DNA of 64,000 bases from Opitutales bacterium (GTDB lineage: Bacteria; Verrucomicrobiota; Verrucomicrobiia; Opitutales; UBA2995). Position numbers and translations under genes: made by a program. Below, piece after piece: positions 7,528-16,316 of the stretch. The DNA lies in contig JAJDZZ010000021.1 in the NCBI GenBank assembly GCA_022824405.1, positions 1 to 64,000 on the forward strand. The letters are read 5' to 3'. The stretch's first letter is position 1. Every line of letters begins with the position of its first letter. Under the pieces are notes generated by a model that was given only the letters and a program-made list of their open reading frames with translations, made no database searches and had not been told where the DNA came from.

Positions 7528-8478
7528 ATGGAACCCACCTCACGCAGAAAATTCATGGGAACCGCAACGGGGGCCGCCATTGGCGTCAACCTATTGAATG
7601 CGGCCGGCGGTTCCAACCCCGAAAGCAACTCCATGGACGCGACCGCCTTCAAGTATTGCCTCAATACCAGCACCATTCGCGGACAGAACCTGGGACTGAT
7701 CAAGGAGATAGAAGTCGCGGCGGAAGCGGGATACGACGCCCTTGAACTATGGACTCGCAACATTCGTGCCTACGTATCGGAGGGTGGAACTCTCAAGGAA
7801 CTGGATGCGAGGATCAAAGACCTGGGATTGACGGTGGAAAGCGGCATCGGGTTTGCTAAATGGATTGTGGATGATCCCCAGGAACGGGCGGCGGGCCTGG
7901 AAGAAGCCAGGAGGGACATGGAAATACTGAGGAAAATTGGCGGAAAGCGCATGGCCGCCCCTCCGGCGGGAGCGACCCGAAGGGAAGGGCTCGATCTCTT
8001 TCAAGCGGCCAAACGCTATCGGGCGCTGCTGGAACTCGGGGAGGAAATGGGTGTGACCCCGATGTTGGAGGTGTGGGGATTTTCCAAAAACCTTCACCGC
8101 TTGGGGGAGGCTGTGTTGGTGGCAATTGAAAGCGGACATCCGGACGCCTGTCTCTTGCCGGATGTCTATCACATTTATAAAGGGGGATCGGATTTCACCG
8201 GGCTGAAAATGCTTTCACAAACCAGCGTCCCGGCCTTCCACATGAATGACTATCCAGCCGATCCGCCCAGGGAAACCATAGCGGACAAGGATCGGGTTTA
8301 TCCAGGCGACGGGGTGGCGCCATTGGACCGGATATTGCAGGATTTGGCGGGAATCAATTCCGGGATGGTACTTTCCCTGGAACTCTTCAATCCAATCTAC
8401 TGGAAACAGGACGCTTTGGAAGTGGCCAAAACAGGTCTTTCAAAATTGAAAGGCGCCGTGGCATCGGCTTTAAGCTGA
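7528..8478 (+). CDS. Tat-exported sugar phosphate isomerase/epimerase-like TIM barrel protein
   Basis: This protein of 316 residues belongs to the xylose isomerase-like TIM barrel (AP endonuclease 2) superfamily, whose members isomerise or epimerise sugars using a divalent metal. I chose ATG 7528 because it opens with a twin-arginine signal, SRRKFMGT, followed by a hydrophobic AATGAAIGVNLL-type stretch; the longer frame overlaps the preceding gene. Barrel motifs include AAEAGYDALELWTRN, then MLEVWGFS, LLPDVYHIYKGGSDF, FHMNDYP, and VLSLELFNPIYW. The Glu, Asp, His and Glu residues in these match the metal-binding set. Periplasmic members are common in Verrucomicrobiota and Planctomycetota, and their substrates are usually unknown. 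A frameshift-free stop precedes a 210-bp gap with no gene. Confidence 0.85.
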   Translation: MEPTSRRKFMGTATGAAIGVNLLNAAGGSNPESNSMDATAFKYCLNTSTIRGQNLGLIKEIEVAAEAGYDALELWTRNIRAYVSEGGTLKELDARIKDLGLTVESGIGFAKWIVDDPQERAAGLEEARRDMEILRKIGGKRMAAPPAGATRREGLDLFQAAKRYRALLELGEEMGVTPMLEVWGFSKNLHRLGEAVLVAIESGHPDACLLPDVYHIYKGGSDFTGLKMLSQTSVPAFHMNDYPADPPRETIADKDRVYPGDGVAPLDRILQDLAGINSGMVLSLELFNPIYWKQDALEVAKTGLSKLKGAVASALS

Positions 8479-8688
8479 AGGGTTAGGCCTCTATAGTTTT
8501 CAGGTATTTCGAGGTGGCTTTCGCGCCTCCGTTTGGGCTTGCTCCAAGCCTATCCCAGGACTTATCTCTCCTTTCATGGTACAGCATCCTGTTTTGAGGT
8601 TTTCGGTTCCTGCGTTGGATCCTAATATTGTTTCACAGGAAAGCAGACCGTTTTCACTATTACCGGAACAATAATACAGCACATTTTT

Positions 8689-8928
8689 ATGAACGAATCT
8701 CAGGCAAACCCTTCCCCAAGCATCGCTTCCAAGCGTTTTTTATCGGACGACCAGGGAAACCCTTCCTCCATGCGATTGATGTCGTTGCTAGCTTTGGTCG
8801 TCGCGGCAATTCTGGCGACCGCGCAAGTTTTCGAATGGGGAGCAGACAGCGATAAGACCGAACTCGTTTTGTATTTCCTGTTGGCGGCGTTTGCGCCCAA
8901 AGCCATTCAGAAATTTGCTGAAAAATGA
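8689..8928 (+). CDS. Small two-helix membrane protein
   Basis: This 79-residue protein has no assigned function. After a polar N-terminus of about 28 residues it has two hydrophobic segments: MSLLALVVAAILATAQVF, and LVLYFLLAAFAPKAIQKF near the end. This suggests an inner membrane hairpin. The size and layout are holin-like, but no lysis or phage gene is nearby, so that is only a resemblance. It precedes the antiporter gene by 97 bp on the same strand. The ribosome binding site is weak. Confidence 0.65.
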   Translation: MNESQANPSPSIASKRFLSDDQGNPSSMRLMSLLALVVAAILATAQVFEWGADSDKTELVLYFLLAAFAPKAIQKFAEK

Positions 8929-9025
8929 GATTTTCGACAAAATGGGGCAACTTATTTTGTGAGAACGCTACTGCATTGCGGATGGGGATCGGCATTCGAG
9001 CCACCGCGATGAGCTCGATTTTCAC

Positions 9026-10648
9026 ATGATCCAGAATGCGCTGCTTTCAATCGGCCTGTTGGTCGTAGTTGCAAAATTGCTGGAGGGTCTGCTCCGGCGA
9101 TTCCGGATCAATGCCATCGTCGCCTATACGCTGACGGGGATCCTTCTGGGGCCGGTTGTGGGAATCATCGAGCCCACCAGCGAGATGCACGTCCTGTTGG
9201 GTATCGGCATCTTTCTCCTGTTCTTTCTCATCGGCCTGGACGAACTCGACATTTCCAGTTTCATGGCCGCCATCCGCGGCCGCTATTTCGTAGCCGCAAT
9301 CCTGTCCGTCCTCGTTCCCCTGCTCATTTCCATGGCGATTACCTCGGACGTTTTCTTTGACTTCGGGTTGGGTCTCGACTTCGGGGCGTCCATTGCCCTG
9401 GCCGGAATCCTTTCGCTTACCAGTTTGGGTGTCGTGGCCAAGATACTTGTCGACGAGGGGCACCTACGGGAACCCATTGGAATCAGAATCTTCATGACGG
9501 CGCTCATTGCCGAACTCCTCCTCCTGCTTATAGTGGGATTCACCATCGGCGAGCATGGAACAGAAATGAGCTGGATCGGGGTTCTCTTCCTGCTGGGCAA
9601 GATCGCCGCCTTTACAGTGGTGACATGGGTGCTGGCAAGCCGGGTGATTCCGCCCTTGATCATGATGCTGCAACGCATCCTCTACGTTCCGCAACTTTCC
9701 TTCGGTCTGATTTTGGGCGGGCTGTTCCTCACCGTGGTCGGCGCCGAAAAGATGGGATTGCACGGATCCCTCGGCGCGCTGTTGTTCGGCGCCGCCTTGT
9801 CGGGGATGCCCTACCAGGTAAGCCGGGACATCAGCCCCGGCATGCGCAGTACGGCAGAGGGTTTTTTCGTGCCCCTGTTCTTCGCCGCGGCCGGCTTGCA
9901 CTTGAGCCTGTCCTTCACCGAGTTGCCCGGGTTGACCATTGCCGCGCTCGTGCTCGTTCCCTTTGTCGGAAAGTTTACCGGGGCCCTCCTCGGCGCCCTC
10001 GTAGCCCGGCTGGAAACACCCTTTGCCCTTGCCACCGGGTTGATGGCCAAGGGCGTTGCCGAAGTGGCCCTGCTGCTCGTACTTTTTGAGACCGGTGTCA
10101 TTGGAGATGACATCTTTTCCCTGCTGGTATTGATCATGTTCGGGTATATTTTGTTGATGCCGCCGGCGATCAACGCGGTCATCCACCGGTCCAAAACATC
10201 GGCGGCAGAAGAGCTTCCGGATCGTTTGCCGCCGGTTCTGGCCCGCTTCGTTCTTCAGGACATCACGGTGGGGGAGATACTCGACCCCAAGCGCACCTTC
10301 GCCGATTCGGGGCTGACGGTGCGCGCCTTTGCCGACAGGTGGATAGTTCCCCACCAGCAGGACTATGTCGTTGTCAACAAAGGCGACCTCACCGGAATCG
10401 TATCCCTGGGCATGTTGCGCTACCTGCCCAAGGGTGCCTGGTCGACCACGAAGGTGCGAAAAATGGTACGCCGCAACCCCCCCCGCGCCCATCCCGACGA
10501 ACCGGTGGAGGACGTCCTTCAGCGCATGACGGAACGTTCGCTTACGGTGATGCCGGTCGTAGAACGCGAGTCGGACAAGTTTGTCGGGGCGGTTTCAAGC
10601 CGGGACATTCTGGATCTCATCATCGCGGAAGCACGAGGTAACGCCTGA
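9026..10648 (+). CDS. CPA2-family cation:proton antiporter with C-terminal CBS pair
   Basis: A 540-residue inner membrane antiporter of the monovalent cation:proton antiporter-2 (KefB/YbaL-like) family, which exchanges K+ or Na+ for protons. About twelve transmembrane segments occupy residues 1-390, beginning SIGLLVVVAKLLEGLLRR. They include the family element AYTLTGILLGPVVG and the LIGLDELD segment. After a short linker the last 130 residues contain two CBS-like motifs (TVGEILDPKRTFADSGLTVRAF and VRKMVRRNPPRAHPDEPVEDVLQRM). These would bind an adenine nucleotide and gate transport. There is no RCK/TrkA-N domain, unlike KefB. A long open frame on the opposite strand is an artefact of the hydrophobic codon usage. 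Confidence 0.88.
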   Translation: MIQNALLSIGLLVVVAKLLEGLLRRFRINAIVAYTLTGILLGPVVGIIEPTSEMHVLLGIGIFLLFFLIGLDELDISSFMAAIRGRYFVAAILSVLVPLLISMAITSDVFFDFGLGLDFGASIALAGILSLTSLGVVAKILVDEGHLREPIGIRIFMTALIAELLLLLIVGFTIGEHGTEMSWIGVLFLLGKIAAFTVVTWVLASRVIPPLIMMLQRILYVPQLSFGLILGGLFLTVVGAEKMGLHGSLGALLFGAALSGMPYQVSRDISPGMRSTAEGFFVPLFFAAAGLHLSLSFTELPGLTIAALVLVPFVGKFTGALLGALVARLETPFALATGLMAKGVAEVALLLVLFETGVIGDDIFSLLVLIMFGYILLMPPAINAVIHRSKTSAAEELPDRLPPVLARFVLQDITVGEILDPKRTFADSGLTVRAFADRWIVPHQQDYVVVNKGDLTGIVSLGMLRYLPKGAWSTTKVRKMVRRNPPRAHPDEPVEDVLQRMTERSLTVMPVVERESDKFVGAVSSRDILDLIIAEARGNA

Positions 10649-10708
10649 ACTTGGCGCAATATCGATTCCTCATCGTCAAAGGAGCTTTTCAGGACGAGGT
10701 ATCTATTA

Positions 10709-11269
10709 TTAAAGTAATTCGTAGCGCCTGAACAATTCCCCGACTTCCTCGAGAGGGAGCCCCATGATGTTGGAAAAGGAACCCTCCCATCGGTCGACCA
10801 CAAGTTCCCCACCCTCCTGTATCCCGTAGGAACCTGCCTTATCCAAGGGATTCACCATCTTGAAGTACTCCGAGATTGTGGCATCATCCAAGGACTTGAA
10901 GGTTACCCGGCTGGTCACGGTCAATAATTCCTCCGTTTTTCTCTCCGGGCTGACCAGGCTTACCGCCGTGTAAACCGTATGGGTGCGGGCGGCCAGGCGC
11001 TTCAACATCTCTCTGGCTTGGCCGAGATCCCGCGGCTTGCCCAAAATCTCGCGGCCCAGGGATACCGTCGTATCCGCCCCCAGGGTCCATTCGCCCGGAT
11101 ACCGCCGGGCCACCCAGCCGGATTTGATGCGGGCATTGGTTTCGACCAATTCCCGCGGGTCGGGGATGTGGTTCATCTCCTCGACCTGGGCCGGGAAAAT
11201 CCTGAAGGGGATTCCGATCGATTCCAGGAGGCGTTTTCGGCGGGGAGAGCCGGAGGCAAGTATCAACAT
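10709..11269 (-). CDS. maf: Maf-type nucleoside triphosphate pyrophosphatase
   Basis: Maf proteins hydrolyse dTTP, UTP or modified nucleotides to monophosphates and are thought to clean the nucleotide pool. The 186-residue length is normal. The hallmark opening LILASGSPRRKRLLESIG is complete, as are GADTTVSLGREILGKP with the catalytic aspartate, and RTHTVYTAVSLV. The C-terminal GSYGIQEGGELVVDRWEGSFSN segment matches the family. The gene is divergent from the NAD synthetase gene, with 82 bp between them. Confidence 0.93.
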   Translation of the reverse strand: MLILASGSPRRKRLLESIGIPFRIFPAQVEEMNHIPDPRELVETNARIKSGWVARRYPGEWTLGADTTVSLGREILGKPRDLGQAREMLKRLAARTHTVYTAVSLVSPERKTEELLTVTSRVTFKSLDDATISEYFKMVNPLDKAGSYGIQEGGELVVDRWEGSFSNIMGLPLEEVGELFRRYELL

Positions 11270-11351
11270 GGGGGCAGGATCGGGATAATGAACCCGGATT
11301 GCAAAGCATCATCTTGCCCGATTACCATTTGGCCTTCATCCTCCTTGGAAA

Positions 11352-12992
11352 ATGCGAATCGGCATCGCGCAGATCAACACCACCGTGGGTCATTTGGAAG
11401 GCAATCGGATCAAAATCATCCGAGCCTACAGACGATTGTGCGGAAAGGGGGCCGAACTGGTCCTGTTTCCGGAATTGGCCGTAACCGGATACCCGCCGAG
11501 GGACTTGTTGTTCAAAGGCAGGTTTGTTGCGGATAATGAAGATTCTCTTCGGCAGATTGCCCGCCGAGTCGGGAACGTTCCCCTGCTCATCGGTTTCGTG
11601 GAAGCAAATCCCATGGAAGAAGGCCGCGATTTTTTCAATGCGGCGGCCTGGTGCCACGATGGCCAGGTGGAAAAAAAATTTCACAAGACCCTTCTCCCTT
11701 CCTATGACGTGTTCGACGAGGACCGCTACTTCCATCCTGCAGAGGGACCCGGCGCCCTTTACTTCAAGGGCCTCAAGATAGGGGTAACGATTTGCGAGGA
11801 CATTTGGACTCATCCGGTGATTGCAGGCGGAAAACGGTATCCCCTGGATCCCTTGGAAATACTGGCGGAAGGCAAGGTCGATCTGGTCCTGAATCTCTCC
11901 GCAAGTCCCTGGCACAATGAAAAAAACGATTTACGCAAGGCCCTTCTCAGTGAAACTGCCCGGAAATGCGGTTGCCCGGTGGTTTACTGCAATGCGGTTG
12001 GCGGCAACGACGAATTGATCTTCGACGGCCGCAGCCTGGCGGCCGATGCCGAAGGCCGGATTATCGCCGGCCTCGAAGCATTCAGGGAAGACCTCAGGGT
12101 AGTGGATCTTCCGCACGGGCCGGAAAATTTCGCCCCGACCTTTGTCCAATCCGAAATGAACGATATCCACGATGCGCTCGTGTTGGGACTGAAGGATTAC
12201 GTGCGGAAGTGCGGATTCAAGCGGGTCCTGGTTGGCCTGAGCGGTGGAATCGATTCCGCCGTCACAGCCGCCATTGCCAGGGCCGCTCTGGGAGCCGAAA
12301 ATGTCATCGGCATCAGCCTTCCCTCGGAAATTTCCAGTCAACACAGCAGGGATGATGCCCGCGGTCTCGCCCAAAACCTGGGCATCGAATTTCACTACCT
12401 TCCCATAGCCGAAGTAGTGGCGGCGGCGGAGTCTGCCCTGGCCGACCTGTTTCGCGATCGAAAGCGGGACGTAACAGAAGAAAACATCCAGGCCCGTGCC
12501 CGCGGACTACTCCTCATGGCCCTTTCCAATAAATTCGGGGCCCTGTTGCTGACCACTGGAAACAAAAGCGAACTCGCCGTTGGGTATTGCACCCTCTACG
12601 GCGACATGTGCGGCGGGCTGGCGGTCATCTCGGATTTACCCAAAACCAAGGTTTACGAACTGGCGCGTCATATTAACCGGAAGGGTGAAATCATCCCTCG
12701 GTCGACTCTGACCAAGCCACCTTCCGCCGAGTTGCGGCCCGATCAGAAGGACGAAGACAGCTTGCCCCCTTACGACGTCCTGGATGCCATCCTCAAAGCC
12801 TACGTGGAAGAGGGACTATCCCGACGGGACATTGCCGGCATGGGTTACGATCCGAAAATGGTTTCCGACGTGGTTCGAATGGTGGACCTCAATGAATACA
12901 AGCGCAAACAAGCCGCTCCCGGCCTGAAGATAACCCCTTTGGCTTTCGGGGTGGGACGGCGTATTCCCATCGTGCAAAAGTATGTGAATTGA
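11352..12992 (+). CDS. nadE: Glutamine-dependent NAD+ synthetase
   Basis: This enzyme catalyses the last step of NAD biosynthesis, amidating deamido-NAD with glutamine nitrogen. The 546-residue protein fuses a nitrilase-like glutaminase domain (about 1-265) to the synthetase domain (about 270-546). The glutaminase triad is visible as Glu in [11 protein letters not shown], Lys in [15 protein letters not shown], and Cys in VTICEDIW. The synthetase P-loop is [15 protein letters not shown], and [20 protein letters not shown] and [16 protein letters not shown] follow as expected. The C-terminus is complete. The stop codon lies 10 bp from the convergent VOC gene. Confidence 0.95.
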   Translation: MRIGIAQINTTVGHLEGNRIKIIRAYRRLCGKGAELVLFPELAVTGYPPRDLLFKGRFVADNEDSLRQIARRVGNVPLLIGFVEANPMEEGRDFFNAAAWCHDGQVEKKFHKTLLPSYDVFDEDRYFHPAEGPGALYFKGLKIGVTICEDIWTHPVIAGGKRYPLDPLEILAEGKVDLVLNLSASPWHNEKNDLRKALLSETARKCGCPVVYCNAVGGNDELIFDGRSLAADAEGRIIAGLEAFREDLRVVDLPHGPENFAPTFVQSEMNDIHDALVLGLKDYVRKCGFKRVLVGLSGGIDSAVTAAIARAALGAENVIGISLPSEISSQHSRDDARGLAQNLGIEFHYLPIAEVVAAAESALADLFRDRKRDVTEENIQARARGLLLMALSNKFGALLLTTGNKSELAVGYCTLYGDMCGGLAVISDLPKTKVYELARHINRKGEIIPRSTLTKPPSAELRPDQKDEDSLPPYDVLDAILKAYVEEGLSRRDIAGMGYDPKMVSDVVRMVDLNEYKRKQAAPGLKITPLAFGVGRRIPIVQKYVN

Positions 12993-13002
12993 GAAATGCG
13001 GG

Positions 13003-13365
13003 CTAAGGTTTAAACTCAGTCAACTCGATTACGTGCCCATCCGGATCGCACAAGAACAGTTGCAGGGGTCCATCGGGGCGGTGCTTGGGCCCCATATAGG
13101 CCACATCGAGGGCGTTGAGGTGGGCCTGAGCGGCGGACATATCGGCCACCCGGTAGGCGGTGTGACGATCGGGGGGAGTGGTATTGGCGGTAGGCGACAG
13201 GATAAGGTGGAGTTCCTGGCCGGGACCGGTTTGAAACCAGGCCCCATCGAATTCGAATTTGGGCCGCAGGATCCGCCTGAGCTTCAATACGTCCCGATAA
13301 AAGGCCACACTCCTATCCAGATTGGTTACATGGATAGCCGTATGATTCAGTTGATTGATCTCCAC
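13003..13365 (-). CDS. VOC-family (glyoxalase-like) protein
   Basis: A small vicinal oxygen chelate fold protein of 120 residues, a group that includes glyoxalase I, fosfomycin-resistance proteins and dioxygenases. The N-terminal strand INQLNHTAIHVTNLDRSVAFYRDVL is the classic first half-site with a metal-binding His. The C-terminal PLQLFLCDPDGHVIELTEF supplies the second half-site with a terminal Glu. I placed the start at GTG 13365 because no ATG lies in the conserved region and residues upstream of it look non-coding. That upstream sequence forms the 47-bp gap to the divergent phosphatase gene. The substrate cannot be deduced. Confidence 0.8.
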   Translation of the reverse strand: MEINQLNHTAIHVTNLDRSVAFYRDVLKLRRILRPKFEFDGAWFQTGPGQELHLILSPTANTTPPDRHTAYRVADMSAAQAHLNALDVAYMGPKHRPDGPLQLFLCDPDGHVIELTEFKP

Positions 13366-13412
13366 CGTCGTGCCAAGGTTACTAGGTTCTATTAAACCAT
13401 AAGATCCTGACC

Positions 13413-14468
13413 ATGCAAAGGCATTATTCCGCTGAGTTTCTTCTTTTACTATTATTGCCCCTCCTGCAGTCCTCTGTGTCGGCTTATTATCCCGAGGATC
13501 TGAGCCGTCCGTTGACCTCGATTGCTTTCGGATCATGCAACCGGGAGAACTTGCCGCAACCCATGTGGGGAGTAATTCTGGCGGCGAAACCCGACCTGTG
13601 GATCTGGGGCGGCGATAACGTCTATGGGGATAGCAAGGATGAAGCGGTCCTCCGCCAGACCTACGAAAAGCAACTCAGCCAAAATGACTATCGAATATTC
13701 AGGGATTCGTTGCCCATCATCGGCCTCTGGGACGACCATGATTACGGCCAAAACAATACGGGCAAGTGGTTCAAAACCAAAGCGGCTTCCCAACAACTGT
13801 TGTTAGATTTTCTGGATGAACCGAAGGACAGTCCCCGCCGGCGCCAGCAAGGCATTTACACGAATTACGATTTCGGGCCACCGGGTAAGCGAGTAAAAAT
13901 ACTGTTAATCGACAATCGTTATAACGCCGATCGTCCGGGTCCGGATGGCGACCTGCTGGGACAGGAGCAATGGCGTTGGCTGGAATCCGAACTTTCCGGC
14001 AGCCAAGCCCGGCTCAATCTGATCGTTTCCGGCATACAATTCCTATCGGAGGAACATCCTTACGAGAAATGGGCCAATTTTCCCAAGACGCGTAACCGGC
14101 TCCTGAACTTCATTCGTAACAAGAAAATTTCCGGAGTCCTGTTTCTCAGTGGCGATCGTCATTTCCACGAGATATCCAGGAAGGACGACGGGGATACTCC
14201 CTACCCTATTATAGATATTACCAGCAGCGGACTGACCCACCCGATGTTGTCATTTTCCGGTGAGCCAAACCGATACAGGGTCGGCCAAGTCTTCAACCAA
14301 AAAGGATTTGGGTTGATTAAAATCGATTGGAGAACGCCGGACCCGGAAATTCGACTGCAGATCAGGGACGAGGAGAACCGAGTCAGAAATGAGCTGAAAC
14401 TGACGGTGGGGGACCTGCAGCCAAGCCCGGAGGCGCCCATCCTCCTCCGGGGCGTTATGGAGCCGTAA
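13413..14468 (+). CDS. PhoD-like metallophosphatase, secreted
   Basis: A secreted metallophosphatase of the PhoD-like group, 351 residues, which would hydrolyse phosphomonoesters or diesters in the periplasm. A signal peptide (FLLLLLLPLLQSSVSA) precedes the core. Motifs include IAFGSCNREN with the conserved Cys, WIWGGDNVYGD, LWDDHDYGQNN, and FLSGDRHFHEIS. These supply the Asp, Asn and His metal ligands in the usual order. The protein lacks the N-terminal Fn3-like domain of classical Bacillus PhoD. The TAA stop falls in the first bases of a tandem repeat array (14462-14718), so the array abuts the coding end exactly. Confidence 0.85.
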   Translation: MQRHYSAEFLLLLLLPLLQSSVSAYYPEDLSRPLTSIAFGSCNRENLPQPMWGVILAAKPDLWIWGGDNVYGDSKDEAVLRQTYEKQLSQNDYRIFRDSLPIIGLWDDHDYGQNNTGKWFKTKAASQQLLLDFLDEPKDSPRRRQQGIYTNYDFGPPGKRVKILLIDNRYNADRPGPDGDLLGQEQWRWLESELSGSQARLNLIVSGIQFLSEEHPYEKWANFPKTRNRLLNFIRNKKISGVLFLSGDRHFHEISRKDDGDTPYPIIDITSSGLTHPMLSFSGEPNRYRVGQVFNQKGFGLIKIDWRTPDPEIRLQIRDEENRVRNELKLTVGDLQPSPEAPILLRGVMEP

Positions 14469-14718
14469 CTTGCGCCTTCGACACCCGGCGCGGCAAGGAT
14501 GCCGCCGCCCTACCACTTACGTTTTTAAATGGTAGGGCAATCGCGTCCCCGCGATGCCGCAACATACGCCTTCACACCCGGCGCGGCAAGGATGCCGCCG
14601 CCCTACCACTTACGTTTTGAAATGGTAGGGCAATCGCGTCCCCGCGATGCCGTAACTTGCGCCTTCGACACCCGGCGCGGCAAGGATGCCGCCGCCCTAC
14701 CGTTTACGTTTCGAAATG
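14462..14718 (+). repeat. Tandem array of a 93-94 bp hairpin repeat, about 2.7 copies
   Basis: The unit begins GCCGTAACTTGCGCCTTCGA and contains CACCCGGCGCGGCAAGG, then GCCGCCGCCCTACCA, a short AT-rich loop, TGGTAGGGCAATCGCG and CCCGCGATGCCG. Units start at about 14463, 14557 and 14650; the third is cut off before its TGGTAGGGC half. Within each complete unit, GCCCTACCA pairs with TGGTAGGGC as a strong stem. The copies differ at only a few bases, so the duplication is recent or homogenised. The first unit contains the stop codon of the phosphatase gene. Confidence 0.88.
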
Positions 14719-14743
14719 ACCCCAACGCATCCCTTCTTCGGTC

Positions 14744-16228
14744 TCAGGGAGAGTCCTGGGGAATGGGGTCGTTTTCACCGATGGGTGTACCTTCCCAGAC
14801 CGGGACACCCTGGTAATAGGTCAGCACCCGGTGGGAACTACCGGCGACCGGACCGTTATCGATTTTGGGCAGCCACTTTCGCATGGATTTCAAGACTCCT
14901 TCTTTTTGGGAAGCGAGGTTGGTCCATTCGTGCGGGTCATTGACTTGGTCGTAGAGTTCTTCAGCTCCGTCCACGTAGCGGATGTAGCGCCACTTTTCCG
15001 AAACGATGGAAAAATTCCCCTGGTTATGGGAGGTGATGGCGGGACGTTTACGCGAGGCGTTGGCATTGGTCAGTTGAGGAACCAGGCTGAGTCCTTCCAG
15101 GTGTTTGAGCTCGGGCAGGTCGCAGAGGTCGATCAAGGTGGGATATAGGTCCAGAAGTTCGGCCGGTCGGTTACAGCGTTGCCCGGCAGTGACGCCGGGG
15201 CCGGCAAAAATGAGCGGCACCCGGGTGGAGCGGGCCCAGAGCGTGTTTTTTCCCGTTATGAGTTTTTCACCGAGGTGGTAACCGTGGTCGCTCCAGACAA
15301 CCACGATGGTGTTGTCCTTGAATCCCGAACGTTCGAGGGCGTCGAGGATGCGGCCGATCTGGCTGTCGACAAAGCTGGTCGAGGCCAGGTAGGAACGGAC
15401 GAGATTGATAGCCTGGTCGTTTTCTTCGATCCACTTTTGCCGCGGCTCGGGCAAGCTCCAATGGATCCACCAGGATGACCGGGGGGTGTCTTCGCGGTCG
15501 TCCTTGGGCATTTCCGGTAGGATGGAGGCATCGTCGGGATAAAGATCGAACCACTTCTGGGTGGCATAACAGGGCACGTGGGGGAGGAAAAATCCTGCGG
15601 CGAGAAAGAAAGGCTTATCCTCAGGCATGTTCTCCAGCATGGCGATTGCCTGAGAAGCCACATCGTAGTCTCCCTTTTTCGAGTCGTCGTTGTCATCCGG
15701 CCAGACGCCCCAATCCATGAGAGGATGATTGCCGAAGGGGGTTTTGGGGATAAGTTTGGAAGGTGGCTTGGAACCGACGCCACCGGGTGAGCCCCAGTGT
15801 TGGAATTCGGGGTTGTCCATATCCGCCGGTTGAGAGCGAAGGCCGTGATAGATCTTCCCGTTGCTGTAGGTCTGGTAACCGTTGTTGGCAAAATGTTGGG
15901 GAAGCGAGACGAGATCGGCCCATTGCGGCACGTCGCGGAACCAGGGTCGAAGGCCATGGACTCCGGTGGTACTGGGGCGGAGGCCCACCATGAGACTGGT
16001 GCGTGAGGGATTGCACAAAGGGGACTGGATATGGGCGTTGGTAAATAAGGTGCCGCGGGCGGCCAACCTGTCCATGTGGGGCGTCTTCACCATGGGATGG
16101 GTATTCATGCAGCCAATCCAGTCGTTCTGGTCGTCGATGGCCAGGAAGAGGACATTGGGCTTGTGGGCGAAAAGCGACCCCATTGAAAATGTGAGAATAA
16201 GGGTGAGGTGAAAAACGAACCGTTTCAT
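14744..16228 (-). CDS. Sulfatase, iduronate-2-sulfatase-like
   Basis: A secreted type I sulfatase of 494 residues. The signal peptide is MKRFVFHLTLILTFSMGSLFA. The metal-binding opening NVLFLAIDDQNDWIG leads to the formylglycine site CNPSR in SPLCNPSRTSLMVG, followed by RPSTTGVHG. The aspartates of IDDQND and the WSDHGYHLGEK segment are characteristic of the choline/iduronate sulfatase branch. It lies directly downstream of the TonB-dependent receptor gene on the same strand, with 88 bp and a hairpin between them. The pair therefore looks like an uptake-and-desulfation unit for a sulfated glycan. No sulfatase-maturing enzyme gene is in the window. Confidence 0.92.
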   Translation of the reverse strand: MKRFVFHLTLILTFSMGSLFAHKPNVLFLAIDDQNDWIGCMNTHPMVKTPHMDRLAARGTLFTNAHIQSPLCNPSRTSLMVGLRPSTTGVHGLRPWFRDVPQWADLVSLPQHFANNGYQTYSNGKIYHGLRSQPADMDNPEFQHWGSPGGVGSKPPSKLIPKTPFGNHPLMDWGVWPDDNDDSKKGDYDVASQAIAMLENMPEDKPFFLAAGFFLPHVPCYATQKWFDLYPDDASILPEMPKDDREDTPRSSWWIHWSLPEPRQKWIEENDQAINLVRSYLASTSFVDSQIGRILDALERSGFKDNTIVVVWSDHGYHLGEKLITGKNTLWARSTRVPLIFAGPGVTAGQRCNRPAELLDLYPTLIDLCDLPELKHLEGLSLVPQLTNANASRKRPAITSHNQGNFSIVSEKWRYIRYVDGAEELYDQVNDPHEWTNLASQKEGVLKSMRKWLPKIDNGPVAGSSHRVLTYYQGVPVWEGTPIGENDPIPQDSP

Positions 16229-16261
16229 GGGAATGGAAATGAGAAGTGTTTTTGATTAAGA

Positions 16262-16293
16262 AGCCGGGAACTCCATCCTGTGAATTCCCGGCT
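16262..16293 (-). terminator. Intercistronic hairpin between receptor and sulfatase genes
   Basis: AGCCGGGAA at 16262-16270 pairs perfectly with TTCCCGGCT at 16285-16293 around a 14-base loop. There is no T-run on either side, so this is not a classical intrinsic terminator. It lies between two genes on the same strand, where such stems commonly reduce read-through or protect the upstream message. Confidence 0.5.
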
Positions 16294-16316
16294 CGTTGCA
16301 AAGGTTATGATTCAGA

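Noticed and set aside
6267-7763. A 498-residue open frame on the minus strand opposite the DsbA-like gene
   Set aside because: It begins inside the isomerase gene and ends in repeat sequence, has no domain resemblance, and is antisense to a gene with a signal peptide and motifs.
8479-8688. Possible gene in the gap before the small membrane protein
   Set aside because: The only frame, on the minus strand, is 60 residues of low-quality sequence with no start signal; nothing else is visible there.
9464-10492. A 342-residue minus-strand frame opposite the antiporter
   Set aside because: It is rich in Gln, Gly, His and Glu, as expected for the reverse complement of hydrophobic codons; no family resemblance.
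14529-14816. Open frame across the tandem array after the phosphatase gene
   Set aside because: The predicted peptide is itself a repeat (GQSRPRDA...), created by the 93-94 bp units, and it runs into the sulfatase gene on the other strand.
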